From the NCBI RefSeq assembly GCF_030814215.1, contig NZ_JAUSUT010000001.1, forward strand, positions 2,170,001 to 2,234,000: DNA of 64,000 bases. The letters are read 5' to 3'. This DNA comes from Amycolatopsis thermophila (GTDB lineage: Bacteria; Actinomycetota; Actinomycetes; Mycobacteriales; Pseudonocardiaceae). The position numbers and the translations under genes are program-made. A model generated the notes under the pieces. That model saw only the letters and a program-made list of their open reading frames with translations, had not been told where the DNA came from and made no database searches. This document shows positions 35,077-42,442 of the stretch, piece after piece. Numbering within the stretch: position 1 is the first letter of the stretch; each line of letters starts with the position of its first letter.

Positions 35077-35567
35077 TCACCGGTCCCGGAGTGTCGTAGG
35101 ACGCCGTGATCGCCGCAACGCGGTGGCTCTACCAGCGGTTCCCGGCCGGCCGCCATCCGCGTCGTGGGCCTCGTGCTTGAAGAACCGCCCGGGCGGCACG
35201 GGACCACCTGGTGGGTCGTCCGGGCCGGGGCGGGTCGAGCCGTCCGGCAGCAGGTCGACGCAGGCGGACGTGCACCACGCGACCCGGCTCAGGGCTTGGA
35301 CGTCCCGCGCGAGCGCGCCCGGCAGCAGGAGGTCATCCGCGTCGAGCGTGCGCACGATCTCGCTGGTCGCCCTCGCGAGCGCCATGGTCCGCGCGACCCC
35401 GGCTCGCCCCGGCAAGCCCGTGCCGATCAGGATCCGTTCGTCGGCGGGCAGCGCGCCGGTGACACCGGTGTTCCCGTCCTCCTGCAGGCACCACTCCCAC
35501 GTCCAGCCCTCCGGGAGAAGTGGTGCCCGCCGTCGTGGACGGCCGTGATGACGCTGACCTTGGCCAC
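35077..35567 (-). pseudogene. broken family 2 glycosyltransferase
   Basis: The start reads VAKVSVITAVHDGGHHF, the classic GT2 N-terminus. About twenty codons are then missing with a frame change, after which the frame gives GWTWEWCLQEDGNTGVTGAL, GRAGVARTMALARATSEIV and RTLDADDLLLPGALARD (the DxD region) down to FFKHEAHDADGG. The C-terminal third, including the usual ALPASEDT part, is replaced by non-homologous codons. It lies next to the AICE left junction, so decay may follow rearrangement there. Confidence 0.7.
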
Positions 35568-35641
35568 TGCCCGCTGCCCCCCAGCAACCGAAACGCGTTC
35601 CGGGCTGAACCGATGAGGCCGGGGTGCCACCACAAGACTCA

Positions 35642-35671
35642 GGCCCCGCCTCCCTGTTGGGAGACGGGGCC
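35642..35671 (-). terminator. original tRNA-Ile terminator, now stranded
   Basis: GGCCCCG and CTCC pair with GGAG and CGGGGCC around a TGTT-type loop. It lies just beyond the 3' end of the tRNA-Ile fragment at the left junction, mirrored by a similar hairpin at 49202-49243 beyond the intact tRNA, so it is the chromosomal terminator displaced by integration. Confidence 0.65.
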
Positions 35672-35680
35672 TGATCCGTT

Positions 35681-35725
35681 CTGTGGGCCCAGGAGGACTT
35701 GAACCTCCGACCTCTTCGTTATCAG
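35681..35725 (-). repeat. attachment site, left copy (45-bp direct repeat)
   Basis: Identical over 45 bp to 49246-49290. It holds the 3' half of tRNA-Ile from the anticodon loop to beyond the discriminator base. The match ends at 35725 (next bases differ, G versus C). Confidence 0.9.
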
Positions 35726-35822
35726 GCCAAGATCAAGACTTTTCTAGCTCGCCCGGAACCGCATTCATGCTGGTCAGCAGCGTCCGTGGACGTCCACCGA
35801 CGTCTGCCGGGCAATGGGGTGG

Positions 35823-35845
35823 TTGTCGCTCACTTTGTCGCCCAC
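35823..35845 (+). other. candidate arm-type integrase sites, left end
   Basis: TTGTCGCTCAC (35823-35833) and TTGTCGCCCAC (35835-35845) repeat with 12-bp phasing about 100 bp inside the left att copy. A matching pair lies at the right end, so they are candidates for Int or Xis arm binding. Confidence 0.45.
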
Positions 35846-35912
35846 TGGTAGCGCTCTGACCAGGCGAAAGAGGCTGGAACATTGGGGGGCAGCCCCCTAT
35901 GTTCCAGCCTCA

Positions 35913-36030
35913 GTGACCCTGTGACAGGAGATTAGTGTGGGGAGAGGTGCCACACCCCGCCTGTCACTCCCCTGTCACTCCTATCTTCGCAGATCAGAAC
36001 GCACAGAGTGACAGAGTGACAGGTGTGACA
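35913..36030. repeat. GTGACA/TGTCAC repeat cluster, left end of AICE
   Basis: GTGAC at 35913, GTGACA at 35921, TGTCAC at 35962 and 35973 (11 apart), GTGACA at 36008, 36016 and 36025. The two groups form an inverted array. The same motif is dense at 47533-47767 by the replication genes. Confidence 0.75.
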
Positions 36031-36053
36031 ATGCCAGGACTCCCCCTAGGGCA

Positions 36054-36686
36054 TCAGGCAGCCATACGCCAGGCAACCATGTAGGCCGCCGCTTGACCGC
36101 GGACATGGCAACCAAGCGACTGTCGATTGGTGTTCTGTCGCAACTTGAACGGCTTCGCGCGCCGAACGTCCCACACGACAGGAGTTCCACCGGGGAGAGC
36201 CTGCTCCAACGTCTCTTCCATCATGTAGAGCAGCACGTCGGCGTCATCCTGTGTGAGCTCAGGTCCCTTGACGTAAGGAGCGACGTAAAGCAGCTTCCCA
36301 TCACGGAGTCGCAGACCGAGCATGTTGCGCAGCTCGACCGTCAATTCTCCGTCCCGCCAACTCGGCTGCTTACTGGGGACACCGGTCGCACCACGAGGCA
36401 ACAGGCGGAGGAAACCATCCCGTGCCTCGGCGTAGGCCCTCCCCCTGGCCGGATCGGCCGCTGCGGCCCGATCAACGACAAGATCGAGCTTGCTGCGAGG
36501 GTCGGGAGCGTTGAGCGCGCTCCGGAAGCCGGCAAAGAGCTGGCCGTAGTAGATCCACGCAGGCCCTTGGGGGTTGAGATAGAGTTCGCGCTGCTCAGCA
36601 ACGACCTTTGCCCTCTTGCGAGGACCAGCCTGGACGAAGCCCAGGAATTGAAAGCCGCCAATTCTGGCGGCATCAGTGTGGTTCAC
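36054..36686 (-). CDS. AICE protein of unknown function
   Basis: 210 aa, soluble, not recognised. Conserved-looking stretches are LYLNPQGPAWIYYGQLFAGF, LRLRDGKLLYVAPYVKGPEL, DDADVLLYMMEETLEQALPG and a C-terminus VWDVRRAKPFKLRQNTN ending in VAWRMAA. GTG at 36686 with GGAG 7 bases upstream is preferred; upstream in-frame codons lie in a leader of about 150 nt. A sigma70-like promoter with a palindrome over its -35 drives it. Base composition around it looks less GC-rich than the chromosome. Confidence 0.6.
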   Translation of the reverse strand: MNHTDAARIGGFQFLGFVQAGPRKRAKVVAEQRELYLNPQGPAWIYYGQLFAGFRSALNAPDPRSKLDLVVDRAAAADPARGRAYAEARDGFLRLLPRGATGVPSKQPSWRDGELTVELRNMLGLRLRDGKLLYVAPYVKGPELTQDDADVLLYMMEETLEQALPGGTPVVWDVRRAKPFKLRQNTNRQSLGCHVRGQAAAYMVAWRMAA

Positions 36687-36849
36687 ACTGTCTCCTAACT
36701 GGTAGGAGCGACCACGCGCACGCTTGTCGTGCATCCAGTCACAACCAGGTGAACCTGATTGACACCCCACTCGATCGGGGGTAGCTTCAACGTGTCGGCA
36801 TTGAAGTACTGGTGTGTGTCGCTCGCAGGCATAATCGCCCGCTTGTTCG

Positions 36850-36897
36850 ATAATACCATTCACGTCTCGGAACTGTCAAGTTCCGAGACGTTTTTTG
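36850..36897 (-). promoter_or_regulatory. promoter with overlapping palindromic operator (or plus-strand terminator)
   Basis: Minus strand: TTGACA (36874-36879), 18-bp spacer, TATTAT (36850-36855), pointing at the 210-aa gene. The -35 is centred in a 13-bp perfect inverted repeat, ACGTCTCGGAACT and complement (36862-36891). On the plus strand the same hairpin is followed by TTTTTT (36891-36896), so it can also be read as an intrinsic terminator, though no plus-strand gene precedes it. Confidence 0.55.
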
Positions 36898-37467
36898 TTG
36901 CATTGAACTTCTGGGCGCCCCTGCGTCGACAAGCAAGGGGTTCTTCGATTCGATCACAGGTACGACGTCGTCCCCCGAGTCCGCCAGCTTCGTCGTCGGC
37001 AACGCGGGTTGCAGGAGGTCGCGTCGGGGAGCATAGCCGTCGTACACCCCTGTCCCCTGGCCGTTCACTTCGCACCTTTCGTCCACCGGGATCCGTCTTT
37101 TGGACCCGCGACAGCTCCCACTCGAAGGGAGCCACCCTCAAATGTTGCACCGCTTGGAGCGCACCACGCAAACACGGGTGGGGACACATCTGTGGATGGA
37201 CTGTGGATAAGCAGCCCGATTTGGGCACAGTTTGACAGCGAAGCTGTGGCTAACATGTGGACACGGTTGGCGCATCTTTGCAAAACGCCTGGTCAGCCGC
37301 GGGTTATAACTGAGAACTACAGCTTCGTAATTCGCCCGGCGTGTCGCACACGCTCGGCGTGTCGTGATATCCGATCGCTACTTGCTTGCTAGGAACAGAC
37401 GTTAGCCACGGAGCGTTGGGCGTGGGAGACTACGGGCGCTGATCCTTAAGTCCAGGAGGTTCACTCA
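36898..37467. other. AICE intergenic stretch with DnaA-box-like motifs
   Basis: 570 bp with no supported gene. TGTGGATGG (37191), a perfect TGTGGATAA (37202-37210) and TGTGGACAC (37256-37264) resemble DnaA boxes. A direct repeat CGGCGTGTCG lies near 37340-37365. It must also hold the promoter of the NUDIX gene. Confidence 0.45.
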
Positions 37468-38055
37468 GTGACCGCGAGCAATGCTCGACCGAACTGGCAG
37501 CACAACCGAGCTGGTTCGACGGCGGACAGGTGGATCGTCCACGGGACACGATCGGTCTACGACACTGAGTGGGTCAAGGTCGGCTTGGCCGACATTTCGC
37601 AGCCATCAGGCGAACGGTTCGAGCACCACACCGTGTGGTTCCCGCCGGTCGCCATGTCGATCGTCTTCGATGACGATGGTGAGCACATCCTTATGGCCTG
37701 GCGGCACCGGTTCGCGCCGGACATCTGGAGCTGGGAAGTACCCGGCGGCATCATCGACGGCGACGAGTCGCCTGAGGAGACCGTCGTCCGCGAGATCGAG
37801 GAAGAGACTGGGTACCGACCGCGGTCGATCGAGCCGCTGATCACGTTCGAGCCTGCGGTGGGCATGCTGCGCAACCCGAACCACCTCTTCGTCGTCCGGG
37901 GCGTGGAGCGGGTGGCGGACCCAACCGAGCAGAACGAAGGCACCTTCCAGTGGGTGCCCTTCCGCGACGTTCCCGACCTGATTCGCGCTGGTCAGGTCGG
38001 GAACTCAGGCGCTCTGATCGGCCTGCTTCACGTCCTCGCGCTAGGCGGCAAGTAG
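37468..38055 (+). CDS. NUDIX hydrolase
   Basis: 195 aa. A complete Nudix box is at residues 94-116 (G-x5-E-x7-REIEEETGY), with the catalytic Glu pair, in a fold starting VWFPPVAMSIVFDDDGEHIL. It hydrolyses nucleoside diphosphate-X compounds; PDIWSWEVPGG resembles ADP-ribose pyrophosphatase types. GTG at 37468 has AGGAGG upstream (37454-37459). NUDIX genes beside XRE regulators are common in actinobacterial conjugative elements. Its end overlaps the XRE gene tail to tail by 15 bp. Confidence 0.85.
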   Translation: MTASNARPNWQHNRAGSTADRWIVHGTRSVYDTEWVKVGLADISQPSGERFEHHTVWFPPVAMSIVFDDDGEHILMAWRHRFAPDIWSWEVPGGIIDGDESPEETVVREIEEETGYRPRSIEPLITFEPAVGMLRNPNHLFVVRGVERVADPTEQNEGTFQWVPFRDVPDLIRAGQVGNSGALIGLLHVLALGGK

Positions 38056-39162
38056 CTCCGCGATCCGGGCTCGCTGCCGGGCTGAGCCTGTTGTGCCGGC
38101 CAGCTCGGCGGCTTGTCGGGCTTGCACGCGCGACTCGTCCAGGTCGCCGCGCTTCCGCAGGGCAAGCGCGAGGTCCACACGAAGCCCCGCCTCTGCTCGC
38201 CGTGAGGTGAGCGTGGTGAGCCCATCGAGCGCGGCCGTCAGGTCCTCGATCGCCTGGTCTTCGCCGAGCCGCGCCAAGCAGTTGCCTCGCCACCGGGCGA
38301 GGTGCGCGCCGTTCAGCATCAGGTACGGCAACTCAGGGTCGTTGTCGCCAGCTGGCAGCACGTCGGCCGCTTGAACGAGCCGCCGCATCGCGCCGGATCG
38401 GTCCCCCGCCGCGGCCAGGAACTCGGCGTGCGCCGCGGCCAACCACGACCGAAGGCGTGCGGGGACCCGTCCGAGCAGGCCGGGTTCGCTCGCGTACTCG
38501 ACCAGCTCCACCGCGTCGGCGGCCCGGCCGGCATCGAGCAGCACGTAAGCCTGCTGCGCCGTGACGTGCGCGAGCACGGCTGGGTTCTCCCCCTGCCGTG
38601 CTGCGGACTTCGCGATGTCGTGCAGGTCCCACGCTTTCCGGAGATCGCCCGCATCGAGCGCTTGCCAACCGGCGAGCGCAGCCGCCTCAGCGAGCGTCAC
38701 CGCCGCTGTCGGAAGGTGGCCGCTCGGCAGCGCATTTCGCAGCATCTGCTCAAGGTTGCGGACGTGGGCTTCGGTCTGCGGAATGATCGCCGCCCCCAGC
38801 AGCCGGTCCTGTAGCCGGTAGAAGTTCGTCTGCTGGTCTAGCAGCGAAATCACCGCTGGGTCGAGCCGGACCACCTCGAATGTGCTCGGGAGGTCGAGCG
38901 CAGGTGGCGGTGTGGTCTCGACCAACCCGAGCGCTGCCGGTGGAAGCTCGAATACCTCGCACAGTTCGTCCCGCCAGTCCGTCGGGATCACCGCGCCGGT
39001 CTCCCACGACGTGTACATCCGCTTCAAGCTGGCTTCCTTCGGGGGCATCTTGCCCCGGCGACGGCGAGCCTGCGTGAGCTTGGCCCGGACCTCGCCTTGC
39101 GTCATCCCGGCGGCAAGGCGAGCACGGCGAAGCTTGCTCTCGGTTGCCCCGCTGTCCCCCAC
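38041..39162 (-). CDS. XRE-family regulator with TPR-like helical repeats
   Basis: 373 aa from GTG 39162 (RBS GGGAGG 5 bases upstream; an ATG at 39183 would add seven residues). N-terminal helix-turn-helix LRRARLAAGMTQGEVRAKLT to YTSWETGAVIP (residues 8-65), then about 300 residues of Ala-rich helical pairs (DRSGAMRRLVQAADVL, AIEDLTAALDGL, LDESRVQARQAAEL) like TPRs of quorum or peptide-sensing regulators. A palindrome 38 bp upstream is a likely operator. It probably senses a small ligand and controls the divergent membrane-peptide gene and/or transfer. Confidence 0.8.
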   Translation of the reverse strand: MGDSGATESKLRRARLAAGMTQGEVRAKLTQARRRRGKMPPKEASLKRMYTSWETGAVIPTDWRDELCEVFELPPAALGLVETTPPPALDLPSTFEVVRLDPAVISLLDQQTNFYRLQDRLLGAAIIPQTEAHVRNLEQMLRNALPSGHLPTAAVTLAEAAALAGWQALDAGDLRKAWDLHDIAKSAARQGENPAVLAHVTAQQAYVLLDAGRAADAVELVEYASEPGLLGRVPARLRSWLAAAHAEFLAAAGDRSGAMRRLVQAADVLPAGDNDPELPYLMLNGAHLARWRGNCLARLGEDQAIEDLTAALDGLTTLTSRRAEAGLRVDLALALRKRGDLDESRVQARQAAELAGTTGSARQRARIAELLAA

Positions 39163-39199
39163 GGTCACCTCCCTTGCGGGCATTGTGCCTGGTCAGCCC

Positions 39200-39234
39200 C
39201 TGGTGAGTCGAGCGAATCACCAACGACTCACCAG
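39200..39234. promoter_or_regulatory. palindromic operator between xre and the small membrane gene
   Basis: CTGGTGAGTCG (39200-39210) and CGACTCACCAG (39224-39234) form a perfect 11-bp inverted repeat with a 13-bp spacer that itself contains AATCACC; a further half-site GGGACTCAT follows at 39234-39242. It lies between two divergent genes. Confidence 0.65.
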
Positions 39235-39321
39235 GGACTCATCTCCCCAAGAAGCCGGAACCAGACGAATCTTGAGGCATGGCAACGGAAACCGCCGAGC
39301 CACAGAACCTGGGAGGTAGCG

Positions 39322-39528
39322 ATGGGCAAGAAGGGCAACATGATTCCGGTCCCGACTGGTGGGAGCGGGCTGCTGCCGAAGGTGCTGGGCGCCCTGATCG
39401 CGCTCGCGCTACTGGTCTTCGTTGTGAAGCACCCGACCGATGCGGCGAACTGGGCCAAGGCACTCGCCGCTGGCATCGGCAGCATCATCGACGGGATTGC
39501 CGCCTTCACCGGGCAGCTCGCCGCATAG
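39322..39528 (+). CDS. small membrane peptide of the AICE
   Basis: 68 aa. MGKKGNMIPVPTGGSGLLPK leads into one transmembrane helix (VLGALIALALLVFVVKH) and then a second amphipathic or hydrophobic helix (WAKALAAGIGSIIDGIAAFT). ATG at 39322 has GGGAGGT at 39311-39317. It is divergent from the XRE gene across the operator. It could be a transfer, exclusion or toxin-like peptide, but nothing in the sequence decides this. Confidence 0.7.
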   Translation: MGKKGNMIPVPTGGSGLLPKVLGALIALALLVFVVKHPTDAANWAKALAAGIGSIIDGIAAFTGQLAA

Positions 39529-39545
39529 CCGAGCCTGTTGACTCG

Positions 39546-39902
39546 TCACGAGCCGAGACGCCCCAAGGCAGCAGACAACCGACGCTCCAGGTCTTCGAAC
39601 TGGTGCCTGATCGTGCGGACTTCGTCGCGAAGTTCCAGCAGCTCAGTCCGAGCGTCAGCAAGCCGGGACTCTGGCGTCTTCCCAGCATCCTCGGGAGCGA
39701 GCACAACCGCGGCACTCTTCTCCCTCAGGGCGACAAGACCTTCCGCAGCGAGCAGCCGAAGTGCCTGATTCGCCGTGGTGCGAGAACCGCCGTGCTGCGC
39801 GACCAGCTCGCGAGTGCTGGGCAACCGCTCCCCCGGCTTGAGATCACCCGCAAGGATGCGTTCACGTAGCTGACCGGCGATGTCTTCCCTGGTCACGACC
39901 AT
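39546..39902 (-). CDS. GntR-family repressor (KorSA-like)
   Basis: 118 aa. The winged helix MVVTREDIAGQLRERILAGD then LKPGERLPSTRELVAQHGGS and RTTANQALRLLAAEGLV fills residues 1-70; the C-terminus is a short coiled coil (ARTELLELRDEVRTIRHQFE) instead of a ligand domain. ATG at 39902 has AAGGGG. KorSA of pSAM2 is a GntR repressor of transfer genes in the same position, so a copy- or transfer-control role is likely. Two perfect operators lie upstream. Confidence 0.85.
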   Translation of the reverse strand: MVVTREDIAGQLRERILAGDLKPGERLPSTRELVAQHGGSRTTANQALRLLAAEGLVALREKSAAVVLAPEDAGKTPESRLADARTELLELRDEVRTIRHQFEDLERRLSAALGRLGS

Positions 39903-39935
39903 CGAATCCCCTTCCGCAGCGCACCCAGTCTAGCG

Positions 39936-40010
39936 CTGTCCTAGGCCAGACCCTTGACAAGCACATCTGTCCTACTTACTGTCTCACTCAGGCCAACTGG
40001 CCTAGGACAG
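39936..40010 (+). promoter_or_regulatory. transfer-operon promoter flanked by two GntR operators
   Basis: CTGTCCTAGGCCAG (39936-39949) and its exact reverse complement CTGGCCTAGGACAG (39997-40010) flank TTGACA (39954-39959), a 17-bp spacer and TACTGT (39977-39982). A partial site CTGTCCTA lies at 39967-39974 within the spacer. It drives the plus-strand operon from 40042; the left operator also sits over the GntR gene's own leader. Confidence 0.75.
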
Positions 40011-40041
40011 AAGTCCTCGAAGTTCAACGAACAGGAGAGCA

Positions 40042-40329
40042 ATGAAGTTCGCACGAATCACCAGCCCCGCGGCCGTCGACGCGCTGTTTCCGCTGGTCGA
40101 TGAGGACATTGCCGCTGTGGCGCGGGATGAGGCGATGGCGGCTGAGGTGGCTGAGATCGACGCGCTGATTGAGGAGGCGGAGCGCGAGTGGGCCGCCGCG
40201 GAGCGGGTCGAGGCGTTCCGGGTGTCGCGAGAGCTGACCGATCTGGTGAGCGCGCGCCGGGCGGCGCGTCGGGCGACCCGTGAGGCCCTGCGGTCTCGGG
40301 TCCGGTTCAACGGCGTGGCGGCGGCCTGA
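40042..40329 (+). CDS. small helical AICE protein
   Basis: 95 aa, charged, helical (EDIAAVARDEAMAAEVAEID, ALIEEAEREWAAAERVEAFR) with a basic tail. Not recognised. ATG at 40042 has AGGAGAG. First gene of the operon behind the GntR-controlled promoter; its stop overlaps the next ATG. Confidence 0.6.
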   Translation: MKFARITSPAAVDALFPLVDEDIAAVARDEAMAAEVAEIDALIEEAEREWAAAERVEAFRVSRELTDLVSARRAARRATREALRSRVRFNGVAAA

Positions 40330-40769
40330 TGAGCGTGGCACCCGTTTCGGCTGACCCCGGCACGGCGGCTCACTCCGCCAAGAACGTGCACGCCGTGCCG
40401 GGACTCCCCAACCACTCGCGTAACGACTCGAAGGGAAGGACCCCGATGGTAGGCAAGGCCCGCGCCCGGATCAGCACCGCGGCCGCCCGGCTAGCTGTGG
40501 CGATCGACGATGAGCTGGTCACCTACACCCCGCAGGCGCTCAACGAACTGATCTCGACCGTGGCGGCCCGGGAAGTCGCCGGACGGCTGCGCGAGCGGGC
40601 CGCCTGGCACCGGGAGCAGGCCGCCAAGCAGGCCGAGATCACCCGGCACGTCCCGCTGGGGGCCTCGCAGCCCTCGATCCTCCGCAGCCGGGATCACCAC
40701 CGTGAGGCCGACGCCCTGGAGGCGCTGGCGCTGCGCGAGCTGGACGGGATCGGGCGGGGTGAGTCCTGA
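40329..40769 (+). CDS. AICE protein of unknown function
   Basis: 146 aa from ATG 40329 (coupled by ATGA), or 107 aa from ATG 40446, which has GAAGGGAAGGA upstream and begins the better-ordered part MVGKARARISTAAARLAVAI. The rest is helical with ELISTVAAREVAGRLRERAA. No family recognised. Its stop overlaps the next gene. Confidence 0.55.
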   Translation: MSVAPVSADPGTAAHSAKNVHAVPGLPNHSRNDSKGRTPMVGKARARISTAAARLAVAIDDELVTYTPQALNELISTVAAREVAGRLRERAAWHREQAAKQAEITRHVPLGASQPSILRSRDHHREADALEALALRELDGIGRGES

Positions 40770-41023
40770 TGTCGATGTTCGAGGTTCTGCGCCGATTCGG
40801 GACGTTCGCGCTGTTGGTGTTCACCGGGTCGGTGCTGCTGTTCCTGGTGCTGCACCTGGTCCGGATTCCGCTGGTGCTGATCGCGAAGGTGCTGGAGATC
40901 AGCATGCGCCGCCTGGACGCGTTCGTGACGCGGCACGCGAGCAAGCCGCCGACCGGCCCGGTCAACCAGTTCTTCCACCCCACCCCCGTCTCGCGAGAGG
41001 AGGCCATCAATGTCCACGCCTGA
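40769..41023 (+). CDS. small membrane protein (Spd-like candidate)
   Basis: 84 aa with one long or two short hydrophobic helices (FALLVFTGSVLLFLVLHLVRIPLVL without break, residues 12-36) and a polar tail. Small membrane genes just upstream of tra are typical Spd (plasmid spreading) proteins of Streptomyces elements; the assignment is from context. Coupled to both neighbours by overlaps. Confidence 0.55.
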   Translation: MSMFEVLRRFGTFALLVFTGSVLLFLVLHLVRIPLVLIAKVLEISMRRLDAFVTRHASKPPTGPVNQFFHPTPVSREEAINVHA

Positions 41024-41318
41024 GCACAAGCCCACTGCCGGCCACAGCGGACAGACGACCGATGTCGAGGCGCGCCGCGCGGCTGACCTGGCGATCTACA
41101 ACAACGCCACCAACCCGACCCGCACCACCCGGGCGGTGTCCTGGATCGGTTGGCACGCCATCGAGTTCGCCGGTGTCGCCGTGCCGCTGGGGCTCGCCCT
41201 GACCGTGTGGGACGGCTTCTACGTCGCGTCTGGCCTGGCCGCGCTCGGTTGGGCGGCCAACGAGCTGCGTCTGCGCCGCCAGCAGACCAGCAGGTCCGAT
41301 GAGGACGGTGAGGCGTGA
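41010..41318 (+). CDS. membrane protein (Spd-like candidate)
   Basis: 102 aa. A polar N-terminus with NNATNPTRTTRAV precedes two membrane helices (IEFAGVAVPLGLALTV and FYVASGLAALGWAANEL). ATG at 41010 overlaps the preceding gene by 14 bp and has GAGAGGAGG upstream. Probably part of the intramycelial spread or transfer complex, by position. Confidence 0.55.
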   Translation: MSTPEHKPTAGHSGQTTDVEARRAADLAIYNNATNPTRTTRAVSWIGWHAIEFAGVAVPLGLALTVWDGFYVASGLAALGWAANELRLRRQQTSRSDEDGEA

Positions 41319-42442
41319 TGAGCTGGGCCGAAGAGCGCCGCGCGAACAAGTTGGTGGACGCGCAGATTCAGCGCGAGCAGGCCGCCGCGGCGGCACAGGT
41401 GCGGATCGCCGAGCGGGCCGCGCTCGCGCAGCAGCGGCGCGAGGACCAGGCCGCGGCTGCCGAGCAGGCCCGGATCGAGCGGGAGCAGCGCTCGGCGCGC
41501 CGGAAGGCCGCCTGGCGTGCCCTGGGCGCCTGGTGCGGGGCGAACGTGGTGGAGCTGCTGATCTACCCGATCGCGCTGCTGTCCTTCGTGCTGGCCGCCC
41601 CGGCGATGGCCACCTACGGCCACGACGTCTACCGGTCCGGGCTGGGGGTGCTGCTGCCCGGCATCACCGAGCTGGGCATGTGGGCCTTCGCGGTGGCGGT
41701 GCTGGTCGCCCGCCGTCGCCACCCGGGCCGCCCGGTGGGCTGGTTGCAGGTGGGGGTGTGGACCTTCGCCGGGTTCGCCTTCGCCTCGAACCTGCTGCAC
41801 GGCCTGACCACCGCGTGGGAGTCGGGCGTGGTGATGGGCCTGGTGTCGGTCTCCGGGGTGGTGGCCCACCAGCTCACCCTCGCTGCGCCGCCCCGCTCGC
41901 GGGCCGAGCGGCAGACCGCGCGGATCGAGCGGGCAGCCGCGCGCAAGATCGGTCGCGTTCGCAAGGCTGCGGTCCGGCAGGCAGTCGCGGAGATCGACGC
42001 GGACGGGTCTGCCCGGCTGGTGTACGCCCCCGGCCGCTACGTCATCACCCGGTTCCGCCGCCTGCGCACGGCGGTTGTGCCCGGCCTGCCGGTCGCGGAG
42101 TCGGCCGACTGGGACCGCGAGCTGGCTGACCTGCTCGCCACCACGGCAGCCGGTGAGCGGCCGGTGGTCGAGCCGGATGCGACGCCGCGGGACTCGATCG
42201 AGGGCGGGGCGGTCGCGACCCTCGACCACGGCCCTGACCTGCGTGAGTCGAGGCCGAATCGACCGGTGATCGACCGCAAGCCGGGCCGCTCGCTCGACCA
42301 GCTCCGCGCCGAGCTGGACGCCGCGATCGAGGCCGGACAGGTGGACCCAACGTCGGCGGAGTCGATCCGCAAGACCTTGAAGATCGGCGCGGCGCGCGCC
42401 CGCCAGCTCCGTGACGACTACAAGCGAGGTGAGGCCCGATGA
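41318..42442 (+). CDS. DUF2637-like membrane protein
   Basis: 374 aa. An N-terminal Ala/Arg/Gln coiled coil (residues 10-65) is followed by about four helices (LLIYPIALLSFVLAAPAMAT, GITELGMWAFAVAVLVA, VGVWTFAGFAFASNLLHGL, GVVMGLVSVSGVVAHQLTL), the DUF2637 arrangement found in actinobacterial conjugative elements. The cytosolic C-terminus ends in a helix-turn-helix-like KTLKIGAARARQLRDDYKRG. It precedes tra with a 4-bp overlap, so it probably serves in transfer. Confidence 0.7.
   Translation: MSWAEERRANKLVDAQIQREQAAAAAQVRIAERAALAQQRREDQAAAAEQARIEREQRSARRKAAWRALGAWCGANVVELLIYPIALLSFVLAAPAMATYGHDVYRSGLGVLLPGITELGMWAFAVAVLVARRRHPGRPVGWLQVGVWTFAGFAFASNLLHGLTTAWESGVVMGLVSVSGVVAHQLTLAAPPRSRAERQTARIERAAARKIGRVRKAAVRQAVAEIDADGSARLVYAPGRYVITRFRRLRTAVVPGLPVAESADWDRELADLLATTAAGERPVVEPDATPRDSIEGGAVATLDHGPDLRESRPNRPVIDRKPGRSLDQLRAELDAAIEAGQVDPTSAESIRKTLKIGAARARQLRDDYKRGEAR

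Noticed and set aside
37340-37365. CGGCGTGTCG direct repeat upstream of the NUDIX gene as an operator
   Set aside because: Two imperfectly placed copies only, no promoter geometry to support it.
39183-39183. ATG at 39183 as the XRE start
   Set aside because: A good Shine-Dalgarno lies inside the resulting first codons and points to GTG 39162.
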